A stretch of 64,000 nucleotides of DNA, taken from positions 3,348,001 through 3,412,000 of the forward strand of contig JAOVFP010000007.1 in the NCBI GenBank assembly GCA_025738555.1. The letters are read 5' to 3'. A model generated the notes under the pieces. It was given only the letters and a program-made list of their open reading frames with translations, ran no database searches and was not told where the DNA came from. The DNA is from Cyathus striatus (lineage: Eukaryota; Basidiomycota; Agaricomycetes; Agaricales; Nidulariaceae). The position numbers and the translations under genes were made by a program. Of the stretch, positions 33,416 through 45,028 are shown piece by piece. Positions within the stretch are counted from its first letter, which is position 1. The number at the start of each line of letters is the position of its first letter.

Positions 33416-33441
33416 GGGGAGCATAAAGTACTGCTTTAATC

Positions 33442-34504
33442 CATTATCTTTGGCAAATCTTTGGTTTTAAATGGATCTCAATTTCAGTGGAAGAATTAGT
33501 AATAAATATATTTAAGCCACTAGTGCTACAAAATGATACAAAGGTGTTAAAGCTAATATTTCTGCATTGGATTGAATAGTGCTGATCAATCATATCAATT
33601 TTATGGATACTAAGTCTGTGATACTACCACCTGGGCTATTGGGATAATATAATAAGTATTACAAATGGTGGAATACATGCAGCAGTATGTGGTTGCAACT
33701 TTTACCACTTTTTAGTTGTTGGTGCATTCCCCTTTCCAATGCACTGACCCCTCTGAGAATTGAATACTATTTATGCTTTTATTGCCTCCTTAGTAATGTG
33801 CACTTTTCACATTCAAGATCATTTATTACTATTTCAGATCAAACAGACAAGGGCTTGTCTTTTACTATTGCTGATGTGGATTTTGTCTGCAAGGTTGAGA
33901 CTATGCTATTCTATGGTGAGTTTCAGTGGCCCCTAACAATTTTTCATTTCACACATGACTTGAACTTGCCTAATGAGATATCCTAGCAGTGGCCATTTCA
34001 TAAGATCTCTTGTAGAATGCATCATTTCAACTTGAATTATTTTTATACTGATTTGTGCACTTAAACTCAACTTTACAGATCTTAGATAGTACTGGGTTCT
34101 CTGATGATTTCAGGATTTTCCACTATGGTCATTCTAAAACTGCAATTTACTGCACTGGTGTGATCTTAATTCTTCTGGTTTTATAGTCATAATTTTCTGG
34201 GAATCCAGCTGAGCTTTGACTAGTAGTGGTAGCACAGTGTGCTACTCAGAGTATAATTTTCCATTATCTTATACTTCTCAGATTGGCTAGTTGCATCATT
34301 CTCACTACTCATCCTCTTGGTATAGATTTCAACTTCTGTTTTTCAACTTCTGCTCTATGTTGGGTCTATGCCCACCTACAGTTACATTTTCTTTCTTACT
34401 TGATCTCATGATAGTAGTTAAAAGTGAGGATGGTGTCTATTTACATTCCAAGTATCTTTAGTATTTAGAATATTGTAATGCCAATCTCTAACACTGAGGA
34501 AGCA
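33442..34504. other. CpG-poor stretch with one exon-like fragment
   Basis: At 33838-33914 a short frame (DQTDKGLSFTIADVDFVCKV) is bounded by a TTTCAG acceptor and a GTGAGT donor, so it may be an exon of a lost gene. Nothing else supports a gene. Confidence 0.35.
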
Positions 34505-34506
34505 TA

Positions 34507-35377
34507 CACACGGCTGGATTAAGTAAGGAACATTATGTAATCAGCGGGCTCTTGTTTACCTTCCATGAATGCAAAGAATACTTGATTTCATGAGGTTCCC
34601 AGTTTATTTCTACACAACAAAATGTCAAGAAGTTAAATTATAAATGTATAGAGTATATATATCCAATTATAAATACACTTATTCTGCGAAAAATCTCAGA
34701 AAAGCTCCCAGACTTTCAGCCAAGAATTCTACATCTTTACCAACAATCTCAAGTTCTAGGGAGTGTTTAGTGGCAAGTACAGTGATCAAATCTTCATTGA
34801 TAAACATAGGAAGATGTCCTGTACATTATTTAACCCAATATAAATGTATTTAAGTCTGATTCTACATAGATTAACTCTTGTAAATATTATGAATATATAA
34901 TGTTTGAGAATCTTAAGATGAAAATGCTACCAATAGTACTTTTATCATGGAAAGTCCCTTCTTCAAAGAAGAAAAGCATTCTACTCTCTTCATAAAAATT
35001 AAGTTTGCTTTTCTCTAACCATAGTACACTGCAGATATGACTTTTTATGAGTTTTTTATAACCCAATCACCATTTTAGCATTAATTAGTATTCACTGGAA
35101 CAGATTCTGCCACTGTTGCCACCGATTGAGACCCCACTTAACTTCAGATTGTCAACAGACATGCAAAAATCAAGATTAAATTTCTGCATGCTATATTGAG
35201 GCTACTTCATGATATAAACTAGTTCTAACTGCATATACATATGCTAAACAGTCATGAATACACATATGTATAATTATTTAGGGAGGAAACTTCATGAAAT
35301 TCATGTATTCTTTGCCAGCATGTAGTATAAACAAGGGCCCTGATTACATAATGTTCCTTACTTAATCCAGCCATGTG
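34507..35377. mobile_element. TA-flanked DNA element with about 95-bp TIRs, 871 bp
   Basis: The left TIR starts CACACGGCTGGATTAAGTAA and the inverted right end is TTACTTAATCCAGCCATGTG; TA flanks both sides (34505-34506, 35378-35379). The TIRs match with small gaps for about 95 bp. No coding frame survives. TA duplication and the terminal CACA..GGCTGG suggest a Tc1/mariner-like non-autonomous element. Confidence 0.88.
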
Positions 35378-35379
35378 TA

Positions 35380-36385
35380 ATGGCCATAGACAGCTTTTAT
35401 GAGGCCCATATCTAGTTTTTGACTAAGCACATCCCCCTTTTACCAAGGCAAATTTGTATGTGGGCTGTGAAATACATCTTGTTAGAGGAAGGGTTGTAGT
35501 GGAGTGTTTGAGCCATCAAGTTGGCTTTGGAAAGTCTGACCATAATTCAACTCAGATGCAAATTTCATGATGAACAAGGTCACTGTGTTATAGTCTATCA
35601 TAGTTTTACTATTGGGAGTCTGAGAAGGCTTTCTCCTAATTGTCCTGATTGTTTTTTTGGGGAGTTCATTTGTTAGTCCTCTATTTCACACAAGTTTTGT
35701 ACTGTACTTTCTAAGATGATGCACAATAAGGATAACCAATTCATCTGCCACTCCTAAATGTAAAACCAGCTAGCAGTGCTAGTACTCATGTTCTATACTG
35801 GCCAGTATTGCTGCTGGCCCATAGCTTATGCAGGCTTCCACCTGTTGATTTGCATAATTATAATTCACAATTTCATACTTGCTGAACTCACCCACCTATA
35901 ATGTGTGCATTCCTGAAGTCCAAGTATGGGGTGCTATTTGCACAACTACACTTATGGGTCACCCGGCCTAATACTAAAAGATACAGATGGTCAATAGGTA
36001 TTATCATTGCATATATCTTATTCTAATTGCCTCAATTACTGGGCACAATAAATTGTAGAGTGTACTACTGCAATCATATATACATGTTGCTGTGAACATC
36101 AACTGTACCACCCATTGCAGCATGTATTGCCATAGTCACAAAGTGCATCCCCTGTATTACTATGCCATGTCATATACTTATTAAGTAGCTGGGTCAGGTC
36201 ATACTGTAATTGCAAAGATTAAATACTGTAATTCCAAGGCATAATCTCATACCCACCAGGTATAACCACATAGCTGTAATGTAATCAGATGTATCCACAC
36301 AGCAAAAAAAAAAAAAACACTAGCATTGAACATAGAGCTGAAACTACATGGTAGAAACTATAATTCTGAGCCACCTAGATATAAC
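35380..36385. other. CpG-poor spacer
   Basis: AT-rich, no gene-like frame. A run of 14 A at about 36305. No repeat ends recognised. Confidence 0.45.
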
Positions 36386-36389
36386 CACA

Positions 36390-37215
36390 GTTGTAGAGAT
36401 CTGACTGCAAGGCACAGGACCCACACTGCTGAGATACTGTCACTACCATGCCTAAAACTGCCACTGCAGGGAACAAACCTCAAACCTCAAGATGTGAAGC
36501 CATAGCCACAAGGCATACACATGAGTCCATAACCACAAAGTGCAAAGTCACAGACCACAGCCTGGTGTAAATCTCAAACTGAATGGTGTGAATTGATAGC
36601 TACAGGGTGCAAATCCATATTCATAAGGTGTGAAGCTATAGCCATAGGGCACAAATCCATAACCACAGGGTGCAAATCCATACTTGAAAAGGTGCATGGC
36701 TATAGCCACAGGATATTCCATAACCACAGTGCCCAAACCCATAACTGCAGGGCACAAATCCATGACCATAGGTTGCAAATCTGTAAACCACAAGGTGTGA
36801 AGCCATAGCCCTAGGGGATGAAGCCATACTGCAGAGGGCAGATCCCAAACATAAAAGGTACAAATCCATAACTGCATCATGTGAAGCCATAGCCATAGGG
36901 TAGAAGACTGTAGCTGCATGGCCCAAAGTCAGTAGTCACAGGGAAGAATGCCCAAACTGCAACACACAAAGCTAAAGTCGCACTGCAGGGTGCAAAGCTG
37001 TAACTGCACAGCATAAAGCTATAATTGCAGAGCACAAAGCCATAATTGCAGGGGGCATAGCTATAATCACAGGGCACAAAGCTATAGTCACAAGGTGTAT
37101 AGCCATAATCACAGGGCACAACACCATAATAGCAGGGAATAGCACTCAAACTGCAAGGCACAAGGCCATAACTGCCAGGTGTGAAGCTGTAGCTACATTC
37201 TATCACTGCAGGATA
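36390..37215 (-). repeat. About 24-bp minisatellite, CCATAGCCACAGGGCACAAAG type
   Basis: Degenerate units of about 24 bp repeat more than 25 times. Since 24 is a multiple of three, the minus strand stays open for long stretches and gives a periodic peptide (YGFVPCDYS type). Copies are too divergent and start/stop structure too arbitrary to call a gene. Confidence 0.8.
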
Positions 37216-39690
37216 CATTGCCTAAGGTACCTTAGTACAAGTGACCAGTTTGCCAGATGTGCCCCATTAATGCAGAAAAACTAGTTAGTCATGTTACTTT
37301 ATTCTCAAAGGTGATTCTACTGACCTGTCATATGCATTTCATCTGCTTGGTAACAACCATATGCCACCTGCATATATTTTGGTCCTACTAGGTTTGCCTG
37401 GTGTGCCACAAGTTCACAATGCTTTCATCTCCACATCCTCTTTCACTAAGTGAGACACCTCAGCTGGCCAACAGGTCCTTATCTCCTTCTGCCATAATCC
37501 CTGCCTGACTTCCTTCAAATGCCTTTCCATACCTCAAGTATGTGTTTGCTCTTTGTTTCATCAACCTCATTCCTGCAGCTGTACTTGTTATCTTGTACCA
37601 CCCTCTGTTTCCTGTGTGCTTTCATGATCAATGTAGTGTATATTTCCATGCACCCAGTTTGAGCAGGTTTGAGCACCCTGCTTCTGTGTTCATGCCACAT
37701 GTATCCTCAGTTTTGTGTCTCCATTCATGCCATAAAGGAGTAGTAGGCTAGCAATATGCAAGCATGTATGTTGTATGTGGGCTTTAAAAATGAAAACATT
37801 GAGGAAACCTGTGTGTGAGTGGGATTATGGACCTTCATCCTTGCCACACAGGATGGTGGTACAGAAAAAAGGTTGGTTACATGCCATCTTCCTACTTGAG
37901 TCAAAGACTATATTCTCTCTCTCAGTTCCATCTAAGCAATGCTTGCTACATATCAAGTGAACTCTCATATGCAGATACTTGAACATGTGTTATAACCAAT
38001 GCCATGCTTGTACCCATACCCATACTGGTGCACAATGATCCAACAGCCCCACTGTGTGCCATCTTCCTCTTCTTGCCTGAGCTCAGTTTACTTTGCATAG
38101 AAATAGCAATGTTATGTTGATGTGAGAGGTGTAAAGGGAGAGGATGGGGTTTAGATCTCAGATGAGAATGCATGTGTGTGTGTGAGTGCTAGTTTCATAG
38201 TGGAGTAAGTATGAGTATTGATATGCCTAGTAAAATATAAGGGCTATTTTTCAAAATATAATAGACATCTAGTATCAGTAATACAGTTAGTGAATCAAGT
38301 CCAAGAGTCCAAGAGTTGGGGTGAGTCTCAAGCTGCCAACTAGAGTATTCTAATTGAATAACACTACCAAGGGAAGAGTCCAAGAGCTGGGGTTGAGTCC
38401 TGTGCTGCCAGTCAAAGTATCTGTGCAATATATTTGGGCTATCAATTCCTACATAAATTACAACATACTAGAAAACTATACAATATAGAAAAGAACCCAA
38501 ATAAAATACTCTGGAATGTATTAGTAGTTCTCCATACCCAGAATAATGCACCCAGTACTAGGCTAGACAATCACATACCTTCATGGAAATACTTCAGACT
38601 AGAGGGCTCTTTGTACTGCAGGTCCCACCAGATACTGCAACACATAGCTATTGTGCAGTCTCTCAAATAACCTGGAATGTCCATATGTCTCTCCTGTGTA
38701 ATACTGCCACCATGCAGAAAACCACATGCCCTTAGGACTTTGAATCATGTGCTGAACACTATTCATGACACAATGGGAGGTGCCATCAGATGTGCCAGTA
38801 CCAGAAACACTAGTGTTCATTATATCTGTGCACTTGGCTAAGATTAGCACATGTATTAGTATGTGTCTTGAGGTGTGCCTATTAATAGCATGGCATGGCA
38901 TTTGATGTGTCTCTGAAACTGAGTGCACCCTCATGGATTCTCATATGGAGGGATAACCATACCTTGTCAACCATTAGGATTCCACTAGGACATTATGACA
39001 TACTATTTACCTTACCTATCCCATTGCACATGAGACTGCTGCCATGTAATTAAGTATATAAGTAGTTAGACATACCTTAGATTATCTTAAGCACTGCACT
39101 GGCTGTACTTCTGTTCTTGCAGTAGAGCATGTTCTGAATTTGATATTGGCATTCTGAGTACAATTCTGAAGTCTGAAATCTGAATCTGAAAGTACCTGAA
39201 AGCAATTGTGTTATCTACTATTAAAAACCTTGTTTGTTTTACTATACTTGAAACTCTTGCACCCTCAAACTAAATATAATCTAACTCAAACTTTATGTTC
39301 TTTGTTGGTGGTGTTAAAACTATGTAAATAAACATACTCTAAAAGTTAGTCTTATCAGTACATAAGAGGAAAATGAGGAGAGAGAGAATGCACCTATCCA
39401 GTTCATAAAGCTGCAGGAGTCCACTTCAGCCAATTGAGGTCACTGAATTCTATTTTGACTGATCTGAAGGTGTATAGAAGAATCTGACACTATTCTTGTA
39501 AAAGGGTTAGTCCAAGTCAAAGAAGCATGGTAGTGATCAACAAAGGTAGAAAGACACACAATCAACAGTGAAAAACAAAGATTGTAGCTAGAAATGTAGA
39601 ATAGTAAGCACTTACCTCAGTAATATCCAATGCCTCCTACTCCTCCCTTCTCTGTTCCATCTCAATCTGCAATAACTGGAGCCAGGGCTG
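37216..39690. other. CpG-poor region, no recognisable gene
   Basis: A fragment near 37785-37840 (GAGGAAACCTGTGTGTGAGT) resembles 58780-58815 in the DIRS-type terminal region. At 38297-38405 two related units contain AGTCCAAGAG.TGGGGT. At about 39055 a TATATAAGTAG box precedes a stretch that looks like an LTR promoter, without provable ends. No open reading frame is credible. Confidence 0.4.
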
Positions 39691-39789
39691 CTCAGCATGT
39701 GAAAGCAGGGGAACTCCACATCCTAAAGCAATTTGGTGCATGTCCAGACCATTGTCTGCTGCAGTGCCAGCTCTAAACTCCATGTCTGC

Positions 39790-40790
39790 AAATTGTCCCA
39801 CACCAATGTCCAGACTCTAACCACATCCAACCTCTCCAATGCAACAACCATAACAACCTCCAGAGTGCTGTCTCTTCTATTTTACTAATGGAAAGACTCA
39901 ATATTGATATGGCTACTTGTATGAACTGCCTGTGGAGAATGCTTAGAAAAACCACCTAAATGCACACCAGTTGAACGTCATGCACATGGGGCATCTAGCA
40001 CTAGGTTCTGGAGATTCTCTTTCACATGTTGAACACTGGCAGCTGCAGCTAATGGAGAGTGAGAAGGAGTAGAGATAGGAGAGCAAAGTCATTGGTTATA
40101 TCTAAAGTATGCACTGTCCTTTCACTCTGCACTTTGTTTCCATTCTTTGCTGTCAATACATTTCCCACCTTTCACTTTCACCACCAGTCAATCTATCATC
40201 ACATTGTGCACTAACTCTCCCTCCTCTCACAGTACAACACAAGATCCTCTTATTCAGTCAAATTATCCACTGTTTAACTCAGTGACCATGGTGGGCTGAA
40301 ATGGTTCTATAAGATCTGGTACATCAGCCAACCTTCAGCTTCAACCTTCTACTCTTCTACTCCTCTCTTCTAACTGCAATTGCCTTACAGTAGTCAAATG
40401 ATCATACTCATTCCTAGCCTAACCTGTGCTTTGCCATACCACCACCCTCCTTCCAAACCAGTCATTCCAAAGACAATAATCCCCCGCATTGGAGGAGCTG
40501 GCCTTTCAACACATACTATCCCAGTGCCACTTTCAACATTAATACTACTTCCCTTCAAAATATTCCTTGTGATACTCATGCATTCACTTTAAATGACCTC
40601 AGCCCCTTCTGTTATGTCATCCTCTTTCTCTACACATACAACATGATGTGTGAAAGAGAGTAATAGTAGGGACAAGGACCCAGTGTTATGACAAAGGCAG
40701 CAAGCTATCACTGTGTGCATGGTGGAAGTGCTGCCTTTCTAGTTAAGTTGGACTGAAAGGAGGATTGAGGGAGGACCCCTGAAATCCCCA
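39790..40790. repeat. Diverged duplicated segment, CpG-poor copy
   Basis: It aligns with 45070-46050: TATTTTACTAATGGAAAGACTC versus TATTTTACCAATAGAAAGACTC, a CACAG acceptor-like site, and ACATACTATCCCAGTGCC present in both. It contains intron-like GTACAT..CTTACAG at about 40318-40389. On the minus strand near 40579-40394 it keeps a frame, VESGTGIVCVERPAPPMRG. Likely an ancient multicopy gene or element with decayed exons. Confidence 0.7.
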
Positions 40791-41095
40791 TATGAGGTCC
40801 TAGAATGGACTCAGAGGTCCATATGTGGACAGGTTTCAGTGGCCTGGTAGCCACCAGAGGCAGACAGTGGGAGGGTACCTCAGAATTGGACCCGCCTATA
40901 TGTGGACACTGTCCTAGGACCTATTATTTATTTATTCATTTATTAACATATAAAAATTAATTTAAAATTTCTGAATGCACCAACAAGTGCTGGCTAATTG
41001 TTGCCATCTGAAACCCCTGCTCATTTGCTGTTGATCAACTTGACAGCAAAAACAATCTTCTGTAGGTCATTGCACAGTCCTTTTTATAAAATTTG

Positions 41096-42557
41096 CAGTA
41101 CTTTCTGCACACCCACCTATACATGTGTACTCCACATGTAGTACACATTTCCATGTGAAGTCCACATGGAATCCACATATCTGGAAAAAAGTACACATTT
41201 TTCATGTGTAATTCACATGGAACCATGTGGAGTACACATGGATTCCACCTTTCTTATAACTTGATGAAAATAACAGTTGAAAGGTGTACTTAAGATGTAC
41301 TTCATGTGTACTTTTATATTGTTTCTTGCTATTCCCACCCTTCACATGTGTCGTTCCCCTCTGTTCCCACCCTCCATGTATATAATTTCCTGCCATTCTT
41401 GAAGTTATTGCAGTTGTCACACTTGTTACATGTTATAACTGTCACAAGTTATCACACTTGTCACAGTGTCACACTTGTCCCTCATGTTACAGTCATCCCA
41501 CCATGTTACACTTGATGCATGGTATCACACTTGGTGCACAGTGTCATGCTTGATGCACAGTGTCACACTTAATGCACAGTGTCACGCTTGATGCACAGTG
41601 TCACACCACACTTGACACATGGTGTCACACTTGATGCACAGTGCCACACTTGGCACACAGTGTCACACTTGATGCACAGTGTCACGCTTGACACATGGTG
41701 TCACACTGGATGCATGGTATCATTGACGCACAGTGTCACACTTGATGCATGGTGTCACACTTGATGCATGGTGTCACACTTGACACACGATGTCACACTT
41801 GACGCATAGTGTCACACTTGATGCACAGTGTCACACTTGATGCACAGTGTCACACTTGATGCATGGTGTCACACTTGATGCACAGTGTCACACTTGATGC
41901 ATGGTGTCACACGTGACGCACCATGTCACACTTGGTGCACAGTGTCACACTTGATGCATGGTGTCACACTTGTCACACACTTGTCACACTTGACCCATGG
42001 TGTCATGTGTCACACTCAATACATAGTGTCAATACAGTGTTACACTCAATGCACACTTGTCACACTTAACACATACTTGTCATACTCAATGCACATTTGT
42101 CACACGTAATGCACAGTGTCACACATGTCCTGTCATGTCACAGTCATCCCACCATGTTGCAGTTGTCACAGTGTGTCACAACTGTGACATGGTGAGACAA
42201 GTGTGACATTGTGACAATCCTTTGTGTCATTATGCTAAAACATTCATTTTTGTTGTGGTAGTGGTGAGTAAGTGTATTATAAGTAACTACAATGTGTAGT
42301 GTACAAGTGTAACTAGTACATGTGTATTCCTTGTGAACTTCACTTTGCAATTCCATGTGGAATTTTGATATTTCACCTCTACATGTGCACTACATGTGTA
42401 CTTCATGTGTACAAAATTCGCAAATTTGAATGGAAATTTGCTGATTTGAATACATTTGAGGTGGAGTGTAGTACATATGAAGTACATGTGAAGTACACAT
42501 GTACAGGTGGAATTCACGTGTATTCCACATGTAACAGGGGGCGAGCGTAAAGTGCTC
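41096..42557. mobile_element. Non-autonomous KDZ-like element with a 19-bp satellite core, 1462 bp
   Basis: The left end is CAGTACTTTCTGCACACCC and the right end GGGGGCGAGCGTAAAGTGCTC (inverted). Flanking 8-mers are AAAATTTG and CAAATTTC, six of eight matching. A paralogous empty site, TAAATTTC, is at 52989-52996 followed by the same downstream sequence. Subterminal clusters (41110-41320 and 42310-42535) use CATGTGGAGTACA / ATGTGAAGTACA words. No gene. Confidence 0.85.
41440..42130 (+). repeat. 19-bp satellite core, GTGTCACACTTGATGCACA
   Basis: More than 25 near-contiguous units differing mainly at the CATGG/CACAG end. The consensus is the same as in the elements at 2335-6405 and 7045-8557, although the subterminal words differ. 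Confidence 0.92.
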
Positions 42558-42736
42558 CAAATTTCACACACGTCATGTGATAATTATCTTATCTTATCAA
42601 CAACCTGCAAACTGGCAAAGTGAAGCGCGCATGCAATACATTCCACTACAAAGGGAAACGCGCAGATTACATCGACAACAGGTATAAACAGGATCTTTCA
42701 CAAGCGTCTGAACTGAAACTTGGGACCGTTCACATC

Positions 42737-42911
42737 CAGTCTCCTTCCCAGACGCTATGGGAGGTCTCTCTACTAGAGCGGTACACAATTCTTATTCCGA
42801 GCTAAAGGGGAATAGATAAAGTCTCGTGATATATGTCCCACATTCCGTTTTAGGGTTGAACTTAATTCTGTGAGACCTCCCATAACATCTGGCACAAAAC
42901 ATTTGTAAATA
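42737..42911 (+). repeat. Left TIR of the MULE-like element
   Basis: 175 bp, about four mismatches to the inverted copy at 43791-43965. Within the TIR, CTATGGGAGGTCTC and its inverse GAGACCTCCCATAAC form a secondary inverted repeat about 120 bp apart. Confidence 0.93.
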
Positions 42912-43790
42912 CAAGGGTCAGCTTGACCGCCGCAAAGCCGCCAACTTCTGAGCTCAAAATCTGTGTTCCAAGCAGAGGAGGGTGATTCAAGAGCTTCGTG
43001 TCGATAACATGATGCTATTCATCTTGACTTATCTACTTTGCCGACAACCATGAATGAAGACTTTTACACAGAAATACATCACACTTTCTCTTGCTATAGT
43101 CCTTTATCTTATTTTTGACTTCCAACGCTCAGCTTGAAAAGGAAATCCATGAACCTTCAAGCAGATGAATGCTAGCACAATTATATCAGCTCTTGTTCCT
43201 CTCGTCAAATCTGTTAATTTGGAGTGTATTCAACCTCAAGTCTGCACTGAACTTAAAAATGAGATCAAAAAAATTGTTACTGGATGCAGATGAGTGGCAA
43301 TTGATGCAGTAAATTTTATAGCAGAGGAAATCAAAGAATTTCAGATCGAAAATATGATAACAAAGCTTGCAATTCAAGCTTCAAAATGACTTTACTGGAT
43401 TATCTTCTCTATGCATATGCTCAAGGGGTACAGTAATCCCATTACAATAGAAGATAACGATGGAATGTGCAATGTCAATTTCTTGCCTATTCCTGTTTCA
43501 GTAATTGAAATGACATCCCTATCCGATATTGTGTTTGAAGTTGAGAATTGCTTGCACCACTTTCACTCGCCACAGACACGCGCATACGCCAAATGCGAGG
43601 GCAGTTTAAGCACGGATGATGTCCTCAAAAGGGACAGTAGGCATGTATGAAGCAGTAAAGAATTTGTTGAGCTTCCTGAGACGCGACGTGTCGACACGCC
43701 CATCAGCGACCACGGAAATTTGTCAGATCATGGATGCTGTATTTCAATCTCAGAATGAAAATCGGAGCGACGGCCATCATGTGGCTATGT

Positions 43791-43965
43791 TATTTACAAA
43801 TGTTTTGTGCCAGACATTATGGGAGGTCTCACAGAATTAAGTTCAACCCTAAAACGGAACGTGGGACATATATCACGAGACTTTATCTATTCCCCTTTAG
43901 CTCAGAATAAGAATTGTGTACCGCTCTAGTAGAGAGACCTCCCATAGCGTCTGGGAAGGAGACTG
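43791..43965 (-). repeat. Right TIR of the MULE-like element
   Basis: Inverted copy of 42737-42911, ending at the 9-bp duplication GTTCACATC. Confidence 0.93.
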
Positions 43966-44093
43966 GTTCACATCGATGTCCTCATTGCATCCTGATGCGC
44001 CCCACACACGATCTAATTTAATAGACCCAACTTCATGGAAGCCGATAAGATAAAATGAGCATCACATGATGCATGTGAATCTAACGCTCAGAA

Positions 44094-45020
44094 TAGTGTT
44101 GCCGCACGAAGTGATCTGGATGCGAACTGAAATCAGTTCACTCCGCTTTTGCTGATAGATCGTTTTTGATACGAAGTGAACTGGAAGTGAGTTCTGGATC
44201 GCGAACTGACGAATTGAGGAACGATCTGGATGATGGCTCTCGGTCGATCACGTGTTGACGTGGCAGAACTGACGCGTCGCGTTGGCGTTGCAATTTCTAC
44301 CTACTACCTGCGAACAATTCAAGTCTCTCCGCTGCTGACACTCCTCAATGTTATATTTTTATTGTTCAGAATCACCTAGAGTAATTGCTGGTATGAAAGG
44401 GGGGTATTATATGTTTGAAGTATAATGAAACACGGATCTTAACTGACAGGTGAGCAGGCTGGAGCCTTCGAGTGAACTCTGAGCCCCCAGAGCGTGCATT
44501 TTCTTCGAGTAGAGACTGCAACATTGCGCTGGAGCCATATTTCAACTGACTTATTCGAGGCACTTTAGGTTCTCAAATTTTCGTATGACAACAGTGTTTA
44601 ACATTTACAGATAATATTCAACGTGCACAGCCGGAGGATTATTGTATATGTGGTCCTGTTACGGCTTATGCTGCACAGGAACTACTGGTGGCGGACAGAG
44701 TTGAAGAACTAACACAATTGATTAATAACGCAGAGTTGGAGGGGTTCCAGTACTTAGCCTACATTAACTACACTAATAGTAAAGAGTTTCGTACATCTAT
44801 CACTACGGCACTGATATGGCACATGCTGACTCATCCGTGTCACTCCTGAGACAATTGCTCAACTTGCCATTTGATTGGCTGCTAATCTTAAAACCGACCT
44901 ACCACCGAAATCGTGAACTAGATCGCCACTCCAATCGCTGCAAATCGTTTTGTGATTTTGGTGTGAACTGTCGTCGGAGTTTCACTTCACTTCACTTCAC
45001 TTCACTTCGCGGCAACACTA
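44094..45020. mobile_element. hAT-like non-autonomous element, 927 bp
   Basis: The left end is TAGTGTTGCCGCACGAAGTGA and the inverted right end is TCACTTCGCGGCAACACTA. A perfect 8-bp TSD, GCTCAGAA, flanks it (44086-44093, 45021-45028). TAGTGTTGCC-like ends with 8-bp duplications are typical of hAT. The subterminal regions carry GAAGTGA, GAACTG and GATCTGGAT words. No long frame. Confidence 0.92.
44978..45008 (+). repeat. TTCAC pentanucleotide microsatellite
   Basis: Six tandem TTCAC units immediately inside the right TIR of the hAT-like element. They look like an expansion of the TIR-internal GAAGTGA word. Confidence 0.9.
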
Positions 45021-45028
45021 GCTCAGAA

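Larger units (their letters stand above)
27803..33433 (+). mobile_element. KDZ (Kyakuja-Dileera-Zisupton) transposon copy B, 5.6 kb
   Basis: A perfect 8-bp TSD, CTTTAATC, lies at 27795-27802 and 33434-33441. The left end is GAGGTCTTTACGCTCGCCCC and the right end GGGGGGAGCATAAAGTACTG, imperfect TIRs. Both ends carry dense subterminal repeats of CCGGACTCCA/CCTGGAGTC words. Two genes on plus: an unknown gene with acidic N- and Lys-rich C-terminus, and a CxC5-CxC6-KDZ transposase. CpG is much better preserved than in copy A. The transposase has two TGA codons and a frameshift, so this copy is non-autonomous today. Confidence 0.93.
42737..43965. mobile_element. Mutator-like (MULE) non-autonomous element with 175-bp TIRs
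   Basis: The left TIR is 42737-42911 and the right 43791-43965, with only about four mismatches; they start CAGTCTCCTTCCCAGACGC. The 9-bp TSD GTTCACATC is perfect (42728-42736, 43966-43974). The empty site is present at 53198-53206 in the paralogous segment. Long TIRs with a 9-bp duplication fit Mutator-like elements. The 0.9-kb interior has coding-like pieces (SALVPLVKSVNLECIQPQVC, then SNPITIEDNDGMCNVNFLP) separated by stops. They may be captured host sequence or transposase remnants; I recognise neither. Confidence 0.92.

Noticed and set aside
38940..39310. LTR with TATATAAG box
   Set aside because: No matching TG..CA ends, TSD or partner LTR could be found; left as unassigned sequence.
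41440..42130. Open frames through the TGTCACAC satellite
   Set aside because: A 19-bp period shifts frame each unit; His/Thr-rich peptides are artefacts.
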